DNA of 64,000 nt from Symsagittifera roscoffensis (GCF_963678635.1 NC_087068.1:20628914-20692913), one strand, 5' to 3'. Numbered from the stretch's first letter, positions 38,860-51,529 are shown. The notes: generated by a model not told the origin, from the sequence alone. A program made the numbers and translations.

Positions 38860-39860
38860 TTTGAGCAGGTCCCAACTGTTAATTACTGTCAATTTGGGAC
38901 CAGTAGCCTAGGACTAACAACTCACGTTTCATATCTCGGTTTTGATTTCTGTTCAGACCCGACTTGATTAACGCTTTTTCGAAGTCACCAGAGACCAAAC
39001 GTCACAAAGCCAATTAGAAGCCTTAACATATTTCAAATCTCTATTTTGGCGTATTCAGAACCATCAAAACCGCGGAGGCGAATAAATTATGCCAAGATTT
39101 CCCAATCCTAAGGAAACTCGAAATTGAATTTAAAAGGAGCCTATTACTGAAAATTAGTTGGATTTCCAACCGACACCGTGTGGAAGTAAAAGCAACTCTC
39201 GTCTAATTAATTCACCCCTAAAGCAAAACCGAACAAAATTAATCCTCACCTTGTTTTTTGAACTTCTTGAGAGTAAGTAATTGGACAGTGGATATTGCTA
39301 TCATGTTTGAAAAATTAGATCTCTTTAACTATTCCTCCCCCCCCCCCCCCAAAAGTACGCTAGTACTTAGTAACGACTATTCTCATCCCTATATTGAATT
39401 AATGCAACGGTTTAGCAATATGAATTTTGTACCTAGTAATTAATTTCCCCCTTTTTGCAAAAGGTGGGTGGAATAGTTAAAGAGAAATTTAAAACCAAAA
39501 ATCCGAAAAAGTTATGCGTGCTCTCCCTCTTTGACAACATTTGTTGCTTTGTTTTCAGGGTTCTCCATCAAGTGTGAAACAAAAAGCTAAATGAAACAAA
39601 AAGCTAAAGAGATAATAAAAAAATTTGAGAATTGCCAAACTTTTGACAAAATGGTTGAAACATATCTTGAGATGGTCTGGTCGCGCAAACTTTCAGAAAA
39701 ATTTCAGGCTTGAACTACCAAAATTGGATGTCGTAAAATAACTACGAATGGGCAATTATTTGGGTGGTCCAGAGGTCGGAATCCTGAAGGAAAAGGGATG
39801 TTCCACTGAGTTCACCTCTGGCTTCATGAATAATTATTTGCAAATAATTTAATTAATTTG
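38860..39860. other. Upstream intron sequence of the GPCR gene (no exon seen)
   Basis: No upstream GPCR exon (TM1-TM3, DRY motif) recognised. There is a partial MITE-like stretch near 39690-39810 and a C-run at about 39337-39350. The intron may extend far left, possibly through the whole transposon cluster. Confidence 0.4.
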
Positions 39861-39888
39861 AAAAATGGCACAGATAATTTTATTTTAG

Positions 39889-40900
39889 GAAATGTCTGTG
39901 GTGTGTTGTGGCAATAATATCAGCCTGCGTAGTGCTCATTCTCCCCATAACAATCGGATGCTTCTGCCAAATACTTTTGCTCATGACCTACATGTACTTC
40001 GTCACCTTCTTTCTCATACTCGTCGACGCTGTCGTCATTGTGTTCGTCTACTCGCAAATATACATCGTCATTCGGCAATACGACAACTTACGACGACACA
40101 TGGTTAATGCGGAGATGGCTCTGGACACCACCGCAAATAACCGAATGTCTGGAGCTCCCCCGAAAGACGACCCCTCGGGCTCTAACCAAAACAAGTCCAG
40201 CGACTCGGGGAATAAACGAGGAAGTAGCGGCGCGGCTTCCGCGTCTCGCAACCCCCCGGTGGCGTGTTCCGCGAATGTCCCTTACGGCTGCATGCGACTG
40301 CAACCTTTACCAGTATATAAGACATCGTTGTTGTCGGCCGGGGTGAACGACACGACTAACAAAGTGTCGACCCGTGTGTCGTCCATTACTGCACGTAGAA
40401 ACTCGGCTGCTGTTCCTGCCGAGAAACTACGACTGAACGAGCGCTGTGACGAGATCAAAGTTGACAATCCGGAGCCAAAGCGCAGTCAAGGTATTATGCT
40501 AAGCAGTCCAGTGGATGGAATGCGACTTATGGAACAAGTTCGAAACGACAAACCGGAAGACAAAAGCAAGAAAGTGATTCAAATCAAGAAAAACATCAAA
40601 CGAGAGACGAAAACAACACGAGTGTGCATCATTGTGAGCTTGATTTTCATCATTTGTTGTCTCCCTTCAGCTATTTTTCAAGTCATTTGGCAAGTCATGG
40701 AGGCCGATTACTTCTCGCCCAATTCCATGTTTTTCCCTCTGTTGAAATTATTTTACAACCTTTCGACTTTCAACGCAATCGCGAATCCCATAATTTACAG
40801 CATCTCTTCAAACCGATTCCAGCAAGACATCAAACGAATTTTCTCGACAATTCCGACAGCTGCGGCGAAACTGTTCAGAAGAATCCCATGCATGCGTTAA
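39889..40900 (+). CDS. Rhodopsin-family (class A) GPCR, terminal exon TM4-TM7
   Basis: A 3' splice site TTTATTTTAG ends at 39888; the exon then reads in phase (one base carried over) as K-C-L-W-C..., with the conserved TM4 Trp. TM4 continues VVAIISACVVLILPITIG and TM5 is about YFVTFFLILVDAVVIVFVYS. A long Ser/Asn/Pro-rich third loop follows (about 150 residues), with basic ends (KKNIKRETKTTR). TM6 carries CCLP (a C-W-x-P variant) and TM7 carries NPIIYSISSNRF (NPxxY). The C-tail is short with CMR at the end. TM1-TM3 must lie on upstream exon(s) not found in the window. The third loop is more GC-rich than its surroundings. The receptor would sit in the plasma membrane and signal through G proteins; the ligand class is not assignable. 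Confidence 0.88.
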
Positions 40901-41290
40901 CTTTATTGTTGTAGCTGTTTTTTTAATGCTTCATTTAAAAGCCACGCAGAGAAAAAAAGAAAAAAAAAGTATATTAAGATTAGATACTGATGTAAAATTG
41001 TTTATTATTTTTATGTATAAATGTCCCAAATTCAACGTTTTAGTTAATTGATTTTGGCTGGTATTCGTAGCCTATTTTCAAGATCGCTCTTCAGAATTTT
41101 TAATACTATCAATTTTTATTGCGAAAGTGGTAAACAAAAGTTTCACAGCGTTGATATTTTACATCAAAACTCAAATTAGACCTATTGAACAATCTGAACC
41201 TCTCAATATAAATTCTTTTCAATTGAATCCGTTTCTTCTTTCACAAAACGCATTAAGCCTGCGATTTATTGCTTTTTTGAGAAATAAATT
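40901..41290 (+). other. Probable 3'UTR of the GPCR gene
   Basis: A-rich sequence after TAA. A canonical AATAAA lies at about 41282; a closer A-rich stretch and TATAAA near 41016 are weaker candidates. Confidence 0.35.
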
Positions 41291-41802
41291 TTTGCATTTA
41301 GTTTCGATGGTTCACTATTTTTGAATAATAGCCAAGGTTAAAATGAAAAAGAGACCAGAAAACGTTCAATTATCCTTTACAAACTTTATAATCTTTTTTA
41401 TTAAAGCGAATAAGCTTTTTTTAAAAAAAACCTCATCCATTTCATAACGAGGCCAAACTATGCACACGATAGGCCCACAATTTGGTGTGTGTAGGTCTGT
41501 GGAATCCAGACACAAATATACTAAAATTTTGTCCTATAACGATTAAAGAGAATGAAAGTACAAAAGTATATCAAAAAGGGCGTTCGCTTTGCTGAATCCG
41601 CTCAAAATTCACAAAATTTACAGTTTGGACTCGTAATGTTGTCGTCGGAAGATACGATTTTTGTCAGAAGATGAGATTTTTCTCCTTCTAAAATTTTCCA
41701 AGCGTTGTTTTTCATATTTTTGCTTGATCTAAAATATTAGCTTAATGATTTTTGCATCTAAAAAACCGAAAAAAATATTTATATGGAAGTTTTAATGTCT
41801 TT

Positions 41803-42821
41803 ACCCGAGTTGACGTCCATACAAGAAAAATGCTTGCCATACAATTTCATATATGGAGTCAATAGAAAATTATGAAAGAAATTTGAAAGAAAAACAAATT
41901 TTCAATCAAAATTTTCTTTCCAAAATTATCTTAAGTTTTATTTAAAATTCAAACAAAACAAATTAGCGGCAGTTTTGGTTACATGAGAACAATTTGGGTG
42001 TCGAAAAAAAAAATGATAAAAAAACGTTCATCATACAATTTCATGAAAACTGTATAATAAGCATTTTTTGCATAGAATGAAACTACAAATTTCTGGTAAA
42101 GTTTGTGGATTGTTTTATGGTTGCAAACTCGTTTCTGTGCTCAAATAAATTTTCGACAAAAAAAATGCCACGCAAAAAAGTTGTTAATTTGCGTCTACAA
42201 AGTAGTACAGGTTGAGTTTTTTACCAAAAAAAACATCACAAGCAAGTGTTTTTCAAAAATATAATTACTGCTTTTTTCATATGCTAAGATAAGTTTAAAC
42301 TGGTAAAAAAAATTTAGGCCCCTTTCTCAACTACGAAAATTTTCAAAGTAAAAATTTTCCAGCCATGTAAAAAATTTAAGTTTTTAGTATATAGCTCTGA
42401 GTGAAAGTGTTGATATTAACTTACATAACTTACATGGCTAGTATCACCAGATGCAATTTATATGCGTGGTAACCGCCCCTTTTACTTTAAGTTTTCTTAT
42501 AATTCAAGTTTTTGGTTATTGTGTTTATGAATAAAACACAAAATTTTGAAGCAATTTTTTTTGCATTTTCATTTAATGAAAAAATTTTTATCACTCAATT
42601 CCATAGAAAATGGAAAATATGCTTTTGCTTTTTTATATAGTTTTTGTGACAAAAACGTGACAAAAATGCTTGTTGTAAAGTTTCTCAGTATAGAAAAAAT
42701 GCTAATACTGTTATTTTCATACATTTTTTTGGTCCATCGAATTGTATGATATTATCTGATACACATTTTTTTCTCATAGTATGCAACTGTATGGTAAGCA
42801 TTTTTTGTCACTCCGAGTATC
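41803..42821. repeat. Second copy of the GTTGACGTCCAT fold-back repeat
   Basis: Starts ACCCGAGTTGACGTCCAT and ends TTTTTGTCACTCCGAGTAT, with the same internal ATGCTT...CATACAATTTCAT units as 34080-35256. The end repeats match at only about 7 of 11 bases, so it is older. Confidence 0.5.
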
Positions 42822-42856
42822 TATAGAAAACGAAAATCACTGATTATAATTCATTT

Positions 42857-43136
42857 CAGGGGCGTATCTAGGATTTTCTCGAGAGGCAGATTTTCGAAAA
42901 TTTTGTCGACCTTTTTTTAGGTCGACCAAATTGTTGATTTTCTGAGATCTCCTTAATCAGTTTAAAGACCCCATTTTGACGAAATTTTCTGCGCCTTTAG
43001 AAAATTTTTAGGTTCAGTCAGCCAAAAAGGGATATCTCAAAATAATACAAAGGAGAACCCTGTGGATCGGCATGGGGTCGAATCCCTGAGAGAATGAGAG
43101 AAAGGGCGTCCACCCTCCCCCCCAAATCAGCCCCTG
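42857..43136 (+). mobile_element. hAT-like MITE, 280 bp, perfect 8-bp TSD
   Basis: Ends CAGGGGCGTATCTAGG and AAATCAGCCCCTG; both flanks are ATTCATTT. It keeps the GTCGACC...GGTCGACC dyad of the family. A shorter, internally deleted member relative to 31259-31658. Confidence 0.88.
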
Positions 43137-43779
43137 ATTCATTTGCATTGGATATTTTAATTCTTTACTGACTAACGGCAAAATAATCCATTTTTCAATT
43201 TTATAGACAATAAAATTCAATATTAATCGTTTTTTATCTTTGGTGCGGGTGATTTTTTTAACTCCAGTGCGGGTGATACGATTTTTGTTCTCTGACAAAT
43301 TGAAATTGAAATTGAAGTTTTTTTTTGGCTAACATTTCATCAAAAATTAACTCACTCGAGAAGCAAATGCTACCATTGATTCCTAAAACAGCGCAATTGT
43401 CAGACTTTATTAAGACCCTAGATAATCTTCTCATGACACCTTAAGATCTTTGAAGATTTAACAGGCTAATAAACTGGCATTTAAAAGAACGTTTCATGAG
43501 CTTTCTTTATATGTTTTTCTGCTTAATTTGATTCTACTCTGTTTATCTCGTTGAATTATCCCTCTTTTCATAATGGAGCTTGCAATACTGATCTACCCAT
43601 AAGATTAGACGCTTCACTGATATGTCAAAGATAGCAAACGGGATTTAATAAAAAAAGGATGGTCCGATTTGGTTGCTGTTTTAACGGTTGGTTGCCTGTT
43701 TTTCCAAAACATGATTGAAGCAATTTTCAAATTAGTTTATGACTATATTAACTGATCAAAGGAGGAGCTCTGAACTTTA

Positions 43780-44170
43780 AAACGAACATGCTCTAGTCAA
43801 AGAAACAAAAGAAAGAGCGGAATACTTATTCTTTTATTCGGTCAATTTACGGCTTTTTAACGAGTTTTTTTTTGTCCAAAATATTTTTAAACTGATCTCA
43901 AGTTTCAAAAAAATATATTTTAACTGTGATAGTTTTTTATTAAAGTTACAAGGATTCAAAAATTGCTAGTGCGGCTAATTGCGTTAACTAATGCGCTATA
44001 TCTCGCATTCTTGTAGAACGCGTCAGCGGCAATTTAATGCGTTTCAAATTGAATTGAGACCAACGATCTACATCTAAAAAATCACAATGAGACGCTTAGC
44101 ACACCCTTTGTATTTTAAAAGTGGTTTGCTGGCATAAAATAAAAAAAAACAAGAAAATTTTTGTCTTCTG
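43780..44170 (+). repeat. Dispersed non-coding repeat copy
   Basis: Contains GCGGAATACTTATTC, a T-rich run, GTTACAAGGATTCAAAAATTG and AACGCGTCAGCGGCAATTTAATGCG, all shared with 34655-35180 and 38190-38300. Confidence 0.55.
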
Positions 44171-44514
44171 CTTCATTTTTTGAAAATTTTGTATTGTATT
44201 GTGTACCGAATACTTACGGGAGGGTGCCGCCTAAAATAAGGGGTCCCACGTAGAGGAAAAATCTAGGAAGTGGTCCGTATTTTTTGGAGGACCCCTATTC
44301 TGTAAATTAACCTAAGTGCCCACAATTATCATAGAAGACCCCAGCTGAGAAAAACAGGGATACGATACAGACAAAACCCCTCTAATTCCAATTTTTTTTG
44401 TTCCTAAATTAAATGTTCTGGTAAAAACGTTAGTCAAATTGATTTGTATCTTTATTTCGGGCCAACAAACTTTCGACTTAGAGGAGATTCTTGGTAACAT
44501 TTAAAATCAAGTTT

Positions 44515-44650
44515 AGTGATTTAAAAAATTTTGCCGGAGATTTTAGCAGCGTAGCGTAAACGTAGTGATTTAAATTGTAGCTCAATTTTCAGTGATTTAG
44601 AAAAAAAAATTTTGCCGGATATTTTGGCAGCGTAGCTTAAATGTAAGCTA
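44515..44650. repeat. 76-bp imperfect tandem duplication
   Basis: AGTGATTTAAAAAATTTTGCCGGA...GCAGCGTAGC-type unit at 44515 and again at 44591. Confidence 0.65.
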
Positions 44651-44659
44651 TAGTAAGCT

Positions 44660-45435
44660 GTTTCTGCTTCTTATTCTGTTTGATTGTAAAAAGATTTTGA
44701 TTTGGAACCTTTTTTCAGGAGTGGCGACGGCCTTTTTTGTCAGAAGATAAACTATCAATAAATTTGTCAAGTTTTGATCTGAGAAAACTTAAAATTAAAT
44801 GAAACTTGGGGTAGTGAATACATTGATACTGAACACGTAAAGAACGTTGTATTCAACCACGGAAAAAATAAAAACTTCAATCTTAATTTTTAGTGTTCCT
44901 CGAGATGGGAATCAAATAAACAAGAAAGGATGGGAGTTGTCGTCAAAAAATCATTTTATAAAATAAACTTCCAAAAAATTATTCGGTGTATTTCTACAAC
45001 ACAAAAATATTGTGTTTTTAGCGATTTAGACATTGCTAAGATTGGAGAAATATTTGACTGCTCATTCGATTGTAACTGAATTTTGATCACTAAAACCGTG
45101 AAGTGTTCAGTAAAATTGCAAACAACATCGAAACTCTGAGTGGCTTATCCATTTACTTATCAGCGATACCTAGAAGATTCCAAACGATATCTGCAACACC
45201 CTATTTTTTTTGTAGAGGTATACTCATGAAAGGTACGTGTATGTCTAAATTACCGTAAAGAGAACTTAAAAAGAACAACTTAAATTCTCTATCAACAAAA
45301 GCTCCAATGGCAACACACATAGTCAGCAACCTCTATACGTTTGGCTTTGATAACAGAACAATGTCATACATAATACGTATTTATCATATGTTACTCAAAT
45401 TTTTTCACCACACTTCCCCTGCATCAATTCATAAT
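44660..45435. other. Spacer, no gene seen
   Basis: AT-rich, no credible ORF or mobile element. Confidence 0.5.
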
Positions 45436-45439
45436 GTAC

Positions 45440-45714
45440 AGTACTTAATTTTACTGCTCTAATAATATACACATAGTTTTAACTGTATCAAGAGCTCAAA
45501 AGCCGCTAGTATCCCAACCCTCTTTTCCCTCCTTCGGCGCAAAATTAAAGTTTTCAAATGACGGCTGCCTACAGGCTTTCTAGTTCCCACAGATTTTAAC
45601 GGTGATCTTACTCCGTCATGCTGATTGCCAATAACTTATCAGCAAAATCCAGATCAACCCTTATCATCGGACCACTGGAGTCTCCGCTTATATTCGCAAT
45701 TTCGGCGGTTCCGG
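45440..45714 (-). repeat. Left direct repeat of element C (3' LTR candidate)
   Basis: Matches 51231-51502 with indels, from GTACTTAATTTTACTGCTCT to GGTTCCGG. Exact LTR ends (TG/CA) are not clear in either copy. The minus frame inside reads SGDSSGPM...FADKLLAISMTE, so the repeat includes coding-like sequence. Confidence 0.65.
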
Positions 45715-47110
45715 ATACGAATGCCAAAGGGTCTTCATTATCCATGCTCCAATGTCCTTTCCTTGGCGAATTCATAATCGAATCGTCCAGCACTTTCGTT
45801 TCTGCTATTGCCTGCTCTGAATCCGGTGGAAGCTGACCGCCAGTGCCGATGGTTTGCTAGCAATTGACTCGGCCAATACGGGTGCCGGAGGCTCTCTTTC
45901 CGTTTCAATAACAACCCTAGATTTTCTATCAAAAACATCTGGACGAATGACAATTCTGAGTTGGACTATTGCTAACTTCCACCGCCAGTACACGTGATAA
46001 TGCTTCCTTGCCCGCTGCATCTATCGCTACTCGAGTCCGCTGAATTTCGGCCTGCGCAACATCGACCAGTTTGTCGAGCCCAGGGTTCTTTCTACCGTTT
46101 CGAATGCGTGCTTCAAGACCTTCAAATCCACTATGTCGTCTTTTACGTAGTCTGCCCCGCAATAAAAACGACACATTTCCCGGTCGAAGTACGCGTCTTC
46201 GGCGTTACGTTCTTTTGGACTCGGCATTTTTTTTGATCCCCTATTTCTTTCTGTACTTGTCTCCGGTCTGTACTGTGACAAGATCCACGGGGGCGGTTGG
46301 TTTTTATGAGAGTGGATCCTGGGGTCATCGGTTTTTCGCTAATTCTTTCTTCTTCTGAACTGTCATTCGCGTAGACTACACTTACTGTCGCAGCCTCAGA
46401 GGTAATAACACTGGTGAACAACCGTTACCCCACAAACTTGGTGGGCTTACATTCACGAAGCGGCCGATTATTGTGCCTCACTACTGCTTTCGGCGTGTGA
46501 AGCTGCGGGCTACTAGATTCCCCCGGATCCGTCGGCACAACTGTTGGCGGTGAAATAAGACATTCCATTTTTACTGATTCCGGCGTTGTGGCTTGTTTGT
46601 ACCGCTTGTGGAGATTTTTGATTTTTTTGATTTAATTCCTCTGTTATGTTCTGAGCTCGAATAAAAGACAATTGCCTACGTTTTAAAGGACTGTGAGACA
46701 TTCTGACGCAACTCAGAGAAGTTGGTCGACTGAGCGCAGAGTTAGTATTTATGATTAAGTTACCCACTGGGCTTTCTAAAGACATAAGCCCATCCGGCGA
46801 GCTGTCAATAACAATTAGATTATATACTGATCCAGATTTTTTGACCACCTCGTCCCTATCCTTGACTCTAGAGTTGAGATTATTTTGCGAATTTGCCTTC
46901 GATTCCAACAGCGCTGCCCTTTTTCACGGATCCTCAAGGTTCCTCGCTCGTCGGTCGTCCAAATCGATCGACCGTGTGCTGTTAGTTTTTGGAGCCGTCG
47001 GTGTCGCCTGTTCTGTTTCTGACGATCTTTCACCTAAACTTATGAATCATTTTTCCCGAATCCAACGTGATTGTATGCTAAGTCTCACGGACAACTTTTT
47101 GCGACAAAGG
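45715..47110 (-). pseudogene. Region downstream of integrase in element C, unknown
   Basis: Several overlapping minus frames (for example 46513-46908, 131 codons, with SSPDGLMSLESPVGNL) that do not match a known domain. Probably remains of a third ORF or the pol C-terminus, fragmented by frameshifts. Confidence 0.4.
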
Positions 47111-47586
47111 TGAAAAATGAGCTTCCAGTTTTAACCGATCTTGTTTTTTTCCGAAAGAGCTTCTAACCTTTTTTCTGGGCGCTCTTGTTTCAAGGGCGCT
47201 TTGTTTGGGGTGCCCTAACTGGGCCCTCCACCCTCCTCTTTTTGGGTCACCAATAGATGTTCAATCCGTCTGTATGTTCCCATTGTTGTTGTTTATTCGG
47301 GCAAAGTATAATTTTGCATCATTTGAGCCGGAAACATCTTCTTGTCTTTATTTAAGAAACATAACTCCGTTTTACAGGACAAGTTTTTGACAGACAACGT
47401 TTTTGTAATGATGAGCCAGATTGTGCTTGGTTTGCGACCGAAATGTGCTTCGACCGGCGAGCAACTCACTGACTAATGGGTCTTCGTGCGAATACTATAC
47501 AGAATTTCATTGAACACTGTTTCTAGAGCCGGTCAATGCGCTTGAAAAGAATATGCCATAAGGCGTTCCCTAATTGTTCTGATACA

Positions 47587-47811
47587 TCATTCAACAAGAA
47601 CGGTTGGCCGGTGTTTGTCTACAGGCCCAAATATCAATCGAATGTTAAATTTCGCCCAAAAATCCAGAACAAATTCAGAAATGAAGCTCGATCCTTGATC
47701 AGTACGAATGAGCGCGTAGCGCGATATAGTTTTCCAGAAAGTGGTTAATGACCCCCGTAGCGGTTCGGGTAGTAACCTGAAGTGACGGAAGCTTAGAGAA
47801 TTGATCCACAC
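47587..47811 (-). pseudogene. Integrase core fragment, element C
   Basis: Contains IRTDQGSSFISEFVLDFW, matching the second catalytic Asp region (TDQG-x-x-F) of the retroviral integrase core. The first Asp and the Glu lie in neighbouring frames. Broken. Confidence 0.75.
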
Positions 47812-48042
47812 AGATGAGGATGTACTTATTAGCCCCTCAAATTGCCGGTAATGGTCTTAAAAAATCCAACTGAATATTCTGATTCGATTCCTTTAAAACT
47901 TCCGGAGGCGTACCATCTCCCTCGAGAATATCTGATTTGGGAGTATTACCGGCAGGTTTTAAACATTCTCGACAGTTTGGAGCCTTTAACTGGATTTGCC
48001 GGTTCACATGGGGCCACCAAAAGTATTTATTGGCTACGTCTT

Positions 48043-48393
48043 CTAAATGCCCGAATGACCTTTATGGAGGCGCATCATGATTGGAGACCGCAAGTGTGGT
48101 GGCATCACCATTTTGTCGTCGAGAAAGAGTTTGCCATAGGATGTATGTAACTTGTCAAGGTAATTGGTAAAACATGGGCCCAAGCCCCGGATCTGATAGA
48201 AACTGCTAATTTTCAAAGCCTCGAAAAAATTTTTCAAAATCTTATTCACCTTAGTAAGAATAGCAACAAACTTGGCATCCAAGAACTCGGGCAACTCAAA
48301 CAGGGTAACCGAAAACATTTCCGGCAGAATTACAGAGGTTTTAGTTGAAGGCTGTTTTGAAGAAACAGTCCCATGGACATTTTTAATTGGCAC
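48043..48393 (-). pseudogene. Integrase N-terminal / linker fragment, element C
   Basis: The end of this frame, LRSPIMMRLHKGHSGI, matches the H-x3-H start of the integrase zinc domain (L-H-x-G-H-x-G). Upstream residues are the RNase H-integrase linker. Confidence 0.7.
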
Positions 48394-48797
48394 TTCACAT
48401 GTTTCCTGCCCTTCATTTGAGTTGTTTTAGCATTTTTTTCTTCGGATAAACACGAGAGCAATGCTTTAGGATCCGTTAGGGTCTTGAATGGGGTGCCAAA
48501 TAATTATTTTTGGTAATGAGTCAAACAACAGACGAAAGTTCAAATTCGAACTCGTTCTTTTTGTACTTTAATTCAGCCTCATTTAGAAAATTGGATACGT
48601 ACAAAATTACTAAATCGGTTTTCATTCTTCGGATTGTAGCTGCTCAAACGCGGCCCCTAGGATCTGTTTGGAGGCATCACTTTTCACCCTGGTTGGTTTA
48701 TGCAAGTCGAAAAGATTATTTTGGACGAATAGGTTGCAATAATCTTCAGTTGCTGAAAACTTTGTTTATGGGAATTGTCCCACTCAAAACGGGAGAG

Positions 48798-49520
48798 TTA
48801 ATTTATAAGATTCCGGAATGGCTCCGTTTTAGCGACAAGCTTTGGTATAAATCGGATAAATTGATTAATAGATCTGATCAATGACCAAATGTCAGTGATG
48901 TTTTTGGGTTGTTTCGTTCCTACAATAGACTCAATTTTTTGTTCGATGGGTACCATACCTTTAGTGGACAAGCGAAATCCAGCCAATCGATTTCTTTATC
49001 AAATGAAGTACATTTACTTCATTTAACCGCGGAATTATTGGTATCGAAAACATCCAGCGCCCGTTTAACTTCATGCCAGTAGCTTTCTACGGAACCCCTG
49101 GTTGCGATTAATACGCCATCCAAATTCACATGCACCCCGGTAAGTTTCCCAGCATTATCCGTTGAAACTCGATGGGCAAATCCTCCATTTCGTGAAACCC
49201 TGTCTTAAACCTGTATGTATCTGTTATCGTTCCTCCCACGATGCTGAAGTTACATTACCGGCTAGTAGCTTCACAGAGTTTCATTTGAGAATACGCGTAT
49301 ATTAGCCGGTGTTGGAAAACCTTATTGGATCTTCGGTATTACCGCTAATAGCTAAGGCAACATTGTCCACCAATTCATTCAAATTGGGCATTTGGTGAGG
49401 ATTGTGGTAGATGTATTTATTCGTTAACTTCGAATTTAGTTGGAGTTTTGTTGGTCCATCGCGTCGTTTGGCGGTTATAACCGTCGGCAAACTAAAACAA
49501 TCTTCCGTACATTTGCCCAA
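48798..49520 (-). pseudogene. Reverse transcriptase fragments, element C
   Basis: 49302-49520 holds LPTVITAKRRDG and YHNPHQMPNLNELV, matching RT finger/palm sequences. The region 49040-49250 translates piecemeal to the palm. 48798-48986 holds GFRLSTKGMVP and LIRSINQFIRFIPKL, the thumb and connection after the YxDD box. Several frames, no intact product. Confidence 0.78.
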
Positions 49521-50101
49521 TTTTGCGATATGACCGTCTTCTAGTTAACTACCGACGGTTTCTTCAACCTTAGGTAATATGTGAATCGGGACCGGTTTAG
49601 CTTTAACCTGAATGAGGCGCAGTGGATCATGGAAATGTGTACAATATTCGCAGTTCGTGAGAATCCCTTTGCGTTCGAATAAGACCTTGAACCGATGCAA
49701 AATAAACTTTTCAAACTTACGTTGGGTTGGCGAGTACTAGTTCCCCAAACCGTAGTCTTCATATCTACCTCGTTGACTGAGCTAGAACTCATTTTCTGTC
49801 GGACTTTGATGCCCATGTGGGGTAAAACATTGTTGCCAATGATATTTTATTGACCACCCTTGGTAATAAAGTGTTCCACACTTTCCGCTAGCATACCCTC
49901 GGATCTAATGTCAACAAAGATTCGTCCAATTATTTTACTTGTGTCGTTTGTTGCACTTTAAAATGCAATCTTCAAGTGACTTGGGAACGAACGGACTTCT
50001 AGAATCTTGTCATGGATCTTGAGTTTGTGCCGGTTTGATTGTGAGATAAAAGACACCGGACTAGCAAAATCAATTTGAATTTCAGTACGCCAACGGTCCT
50101 T

Positions 50102-50374
50102 TCAAAGTTGGATTTCTACCAACTTTCGATTCTCCCGGCCCGACTTATCCAACACCGTCCGAATTGCTAACAACCCGAACTTTTTCTCGTTCTTCTCTGT
50201 ATCCCACTCTTGTGTTGCATTCATTTCATATTGAGTAAATTCAAAATCATCAACTTGATTGAATGACGCTTTTTTGCAATGTTTGGTAAAGTTTCTACAT
50301 CCACTGCAGTTGTTACAGATGATCTTTCTGGCAGGACAGTGTTCTCTATGTTTGGTTTCAATCAATTCCCGCAA
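50102..50374 (-). pseudogene. Gag zinc-knuckle / protease leader, element C
   Basis: Cys-rich HREHCPARKIICNNCSGC followed by FTKHC, a degenerate CCHC-type pair. The downstream acidic linker reaches toward the protease. Confidence 0.65.
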
Positions 50375-50427
50375 TTATGGCCTTGTCTTGCCGTTGGCAA
50401 ATGACATCGTTCACGTGTTCCCGTTTT

Positions 50428-50886
50428 TTATACCCTGACTGTTGACTTTCCCCGGCAGGCAGTTGATTTCCCTGGGGTCACTTTACTTCTTCCAAACTTC
50501 GGAAGATTGCCGCTGACGCTTTTATATTTAATTTGACCTCTCTTTCTCACCACTGCGAAATGTAATGCGTCCAATGGGAGCAATGTCTCCATACTTAACT
50601 GTTTGCGAATCTCCACGTTTCTCTTATTGAAGATAAATACCTCCGAACTTTGATTTTTCCTTTGGATTAAAATCACACCCCGGGATAAATCACTCAAAGC
50701 ACCATAAAACTGTTCCATTCCCTCGTTTTCCCGTTCTTTACGTCCGAACAAAAAAGAGTGAGGGTTCATCACATTTGGCTCCTTCACAAAGACTTCTATA
50801 GCCAATTTGCGCCATCTTGATGCGAGGATATTTCTGAAAAAAAAACCTTGGGCCTTGTTTTTCGAGCGATAGGATACGTTTGACAT
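50428..50886 (-). pseudogene. Gag capsid region, element C
   Basis: 152-codon frame with a gag-like helix-rich pattern (FLFGRKERENEGMEQFYGAL, and LLPLDALHFAVVRKRG near the end), typical of the Gypsy gag family that carries an E-x-x-E-QFY motif. N- and C-terminal continuations are out of frame. Confidence 0.65.
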
Positions 50887-51008
50887 AAGTAGTTTATGTG
50901 CTTCTCCTCTAGTACTACCCTTGATTAAACGGTTTCCTTCTATAATCGACGGGTTTTCTCAGTTTACCGCGTTTATGTAAAGCGCGTTCCTGAAGTGCTT
51001 CTCTATAC

Positions 51009-51290
51009 GATCCCATTTGAGCTTCATCCGTTCCCTGTGTTTCTTTCAAAATCGGGTGCTTTTCCAAAGTACCTAATTTTACTGCTCTATGAATATATAT
51101 ACATAGTTTTATCTGTATCAAGAGCTCAAAAGCCACTAATATCTAATCCTCTTACCTATCTGATCCCATTTGAGCTCCTTCCGTTATCTGTGGTTCTTCC
51201 AAAGTCGGGTGCTTTTCCAAAGTACTTAATTTTACTGCTCTATTAATACATATACACATAGTTTTACCTGTATCAAGAGCTCAAAAGCAA
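51009..51290 (-). repeat. 153-bp tandem duplication at the element C 5' end
   Basis: GATCCCATTTGAGCT... to AGCTCAAAAGCC... occurs at 51009 and again at 51162. It creates an extra partial copy of the LTR start next to the full one at 51231. Confidence 0.8.
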
Positions 51291-51502
51291 CTAATATCCC
51301 AACCCTCTTTTCCCTCCTTCGGTAAAAGATGAAAGTTTTCAAATGACGGTTGTCTATAGGATTTTTAGATCCCAAAAATTTTGACGGTGATCTTCCTCCG
51401 TCATGCTGATTGCCGATAGCTCATCAGCAAAATCCAGATCATCGCTTACCATCGGACCATTGGAGTCTCCGCTTTTATTCGCAGCAGCTTTGGCTGTTCC
51501 GG
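51231..51502 (-). repeat. Right direct repeat of element C (5' LTR candidate)
   Basis: See 45440-45714; roughly four fifths identical by eye. Confidence 0.65.
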
Positions 51503-51529
51503 TTATAACCGAACGCTCTACTTTGCACT

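Larger units (their letters stand above)
45440..51502 (-). mobile_element. Element C: decayed Ty3/Gypsy retrotransposon
   Basis: Minus-strand pieces of gag, zinc knuckle, RT, integrase and downstream frames lie in the expected order between two diverged direct repeats (45440-45714 and 51231-51502). Numerous stops and frameshifts are present. About 6 kb. It is not closely related to elements A/B. Confidence 0.82.

Noticed and set aside
40038-40467. Several ORFs on both strands overlapping the GPCR third loop
   Set aside because: The GC-rich loop leaves all frames open; TM6/TM7 motifs identify the real frame.
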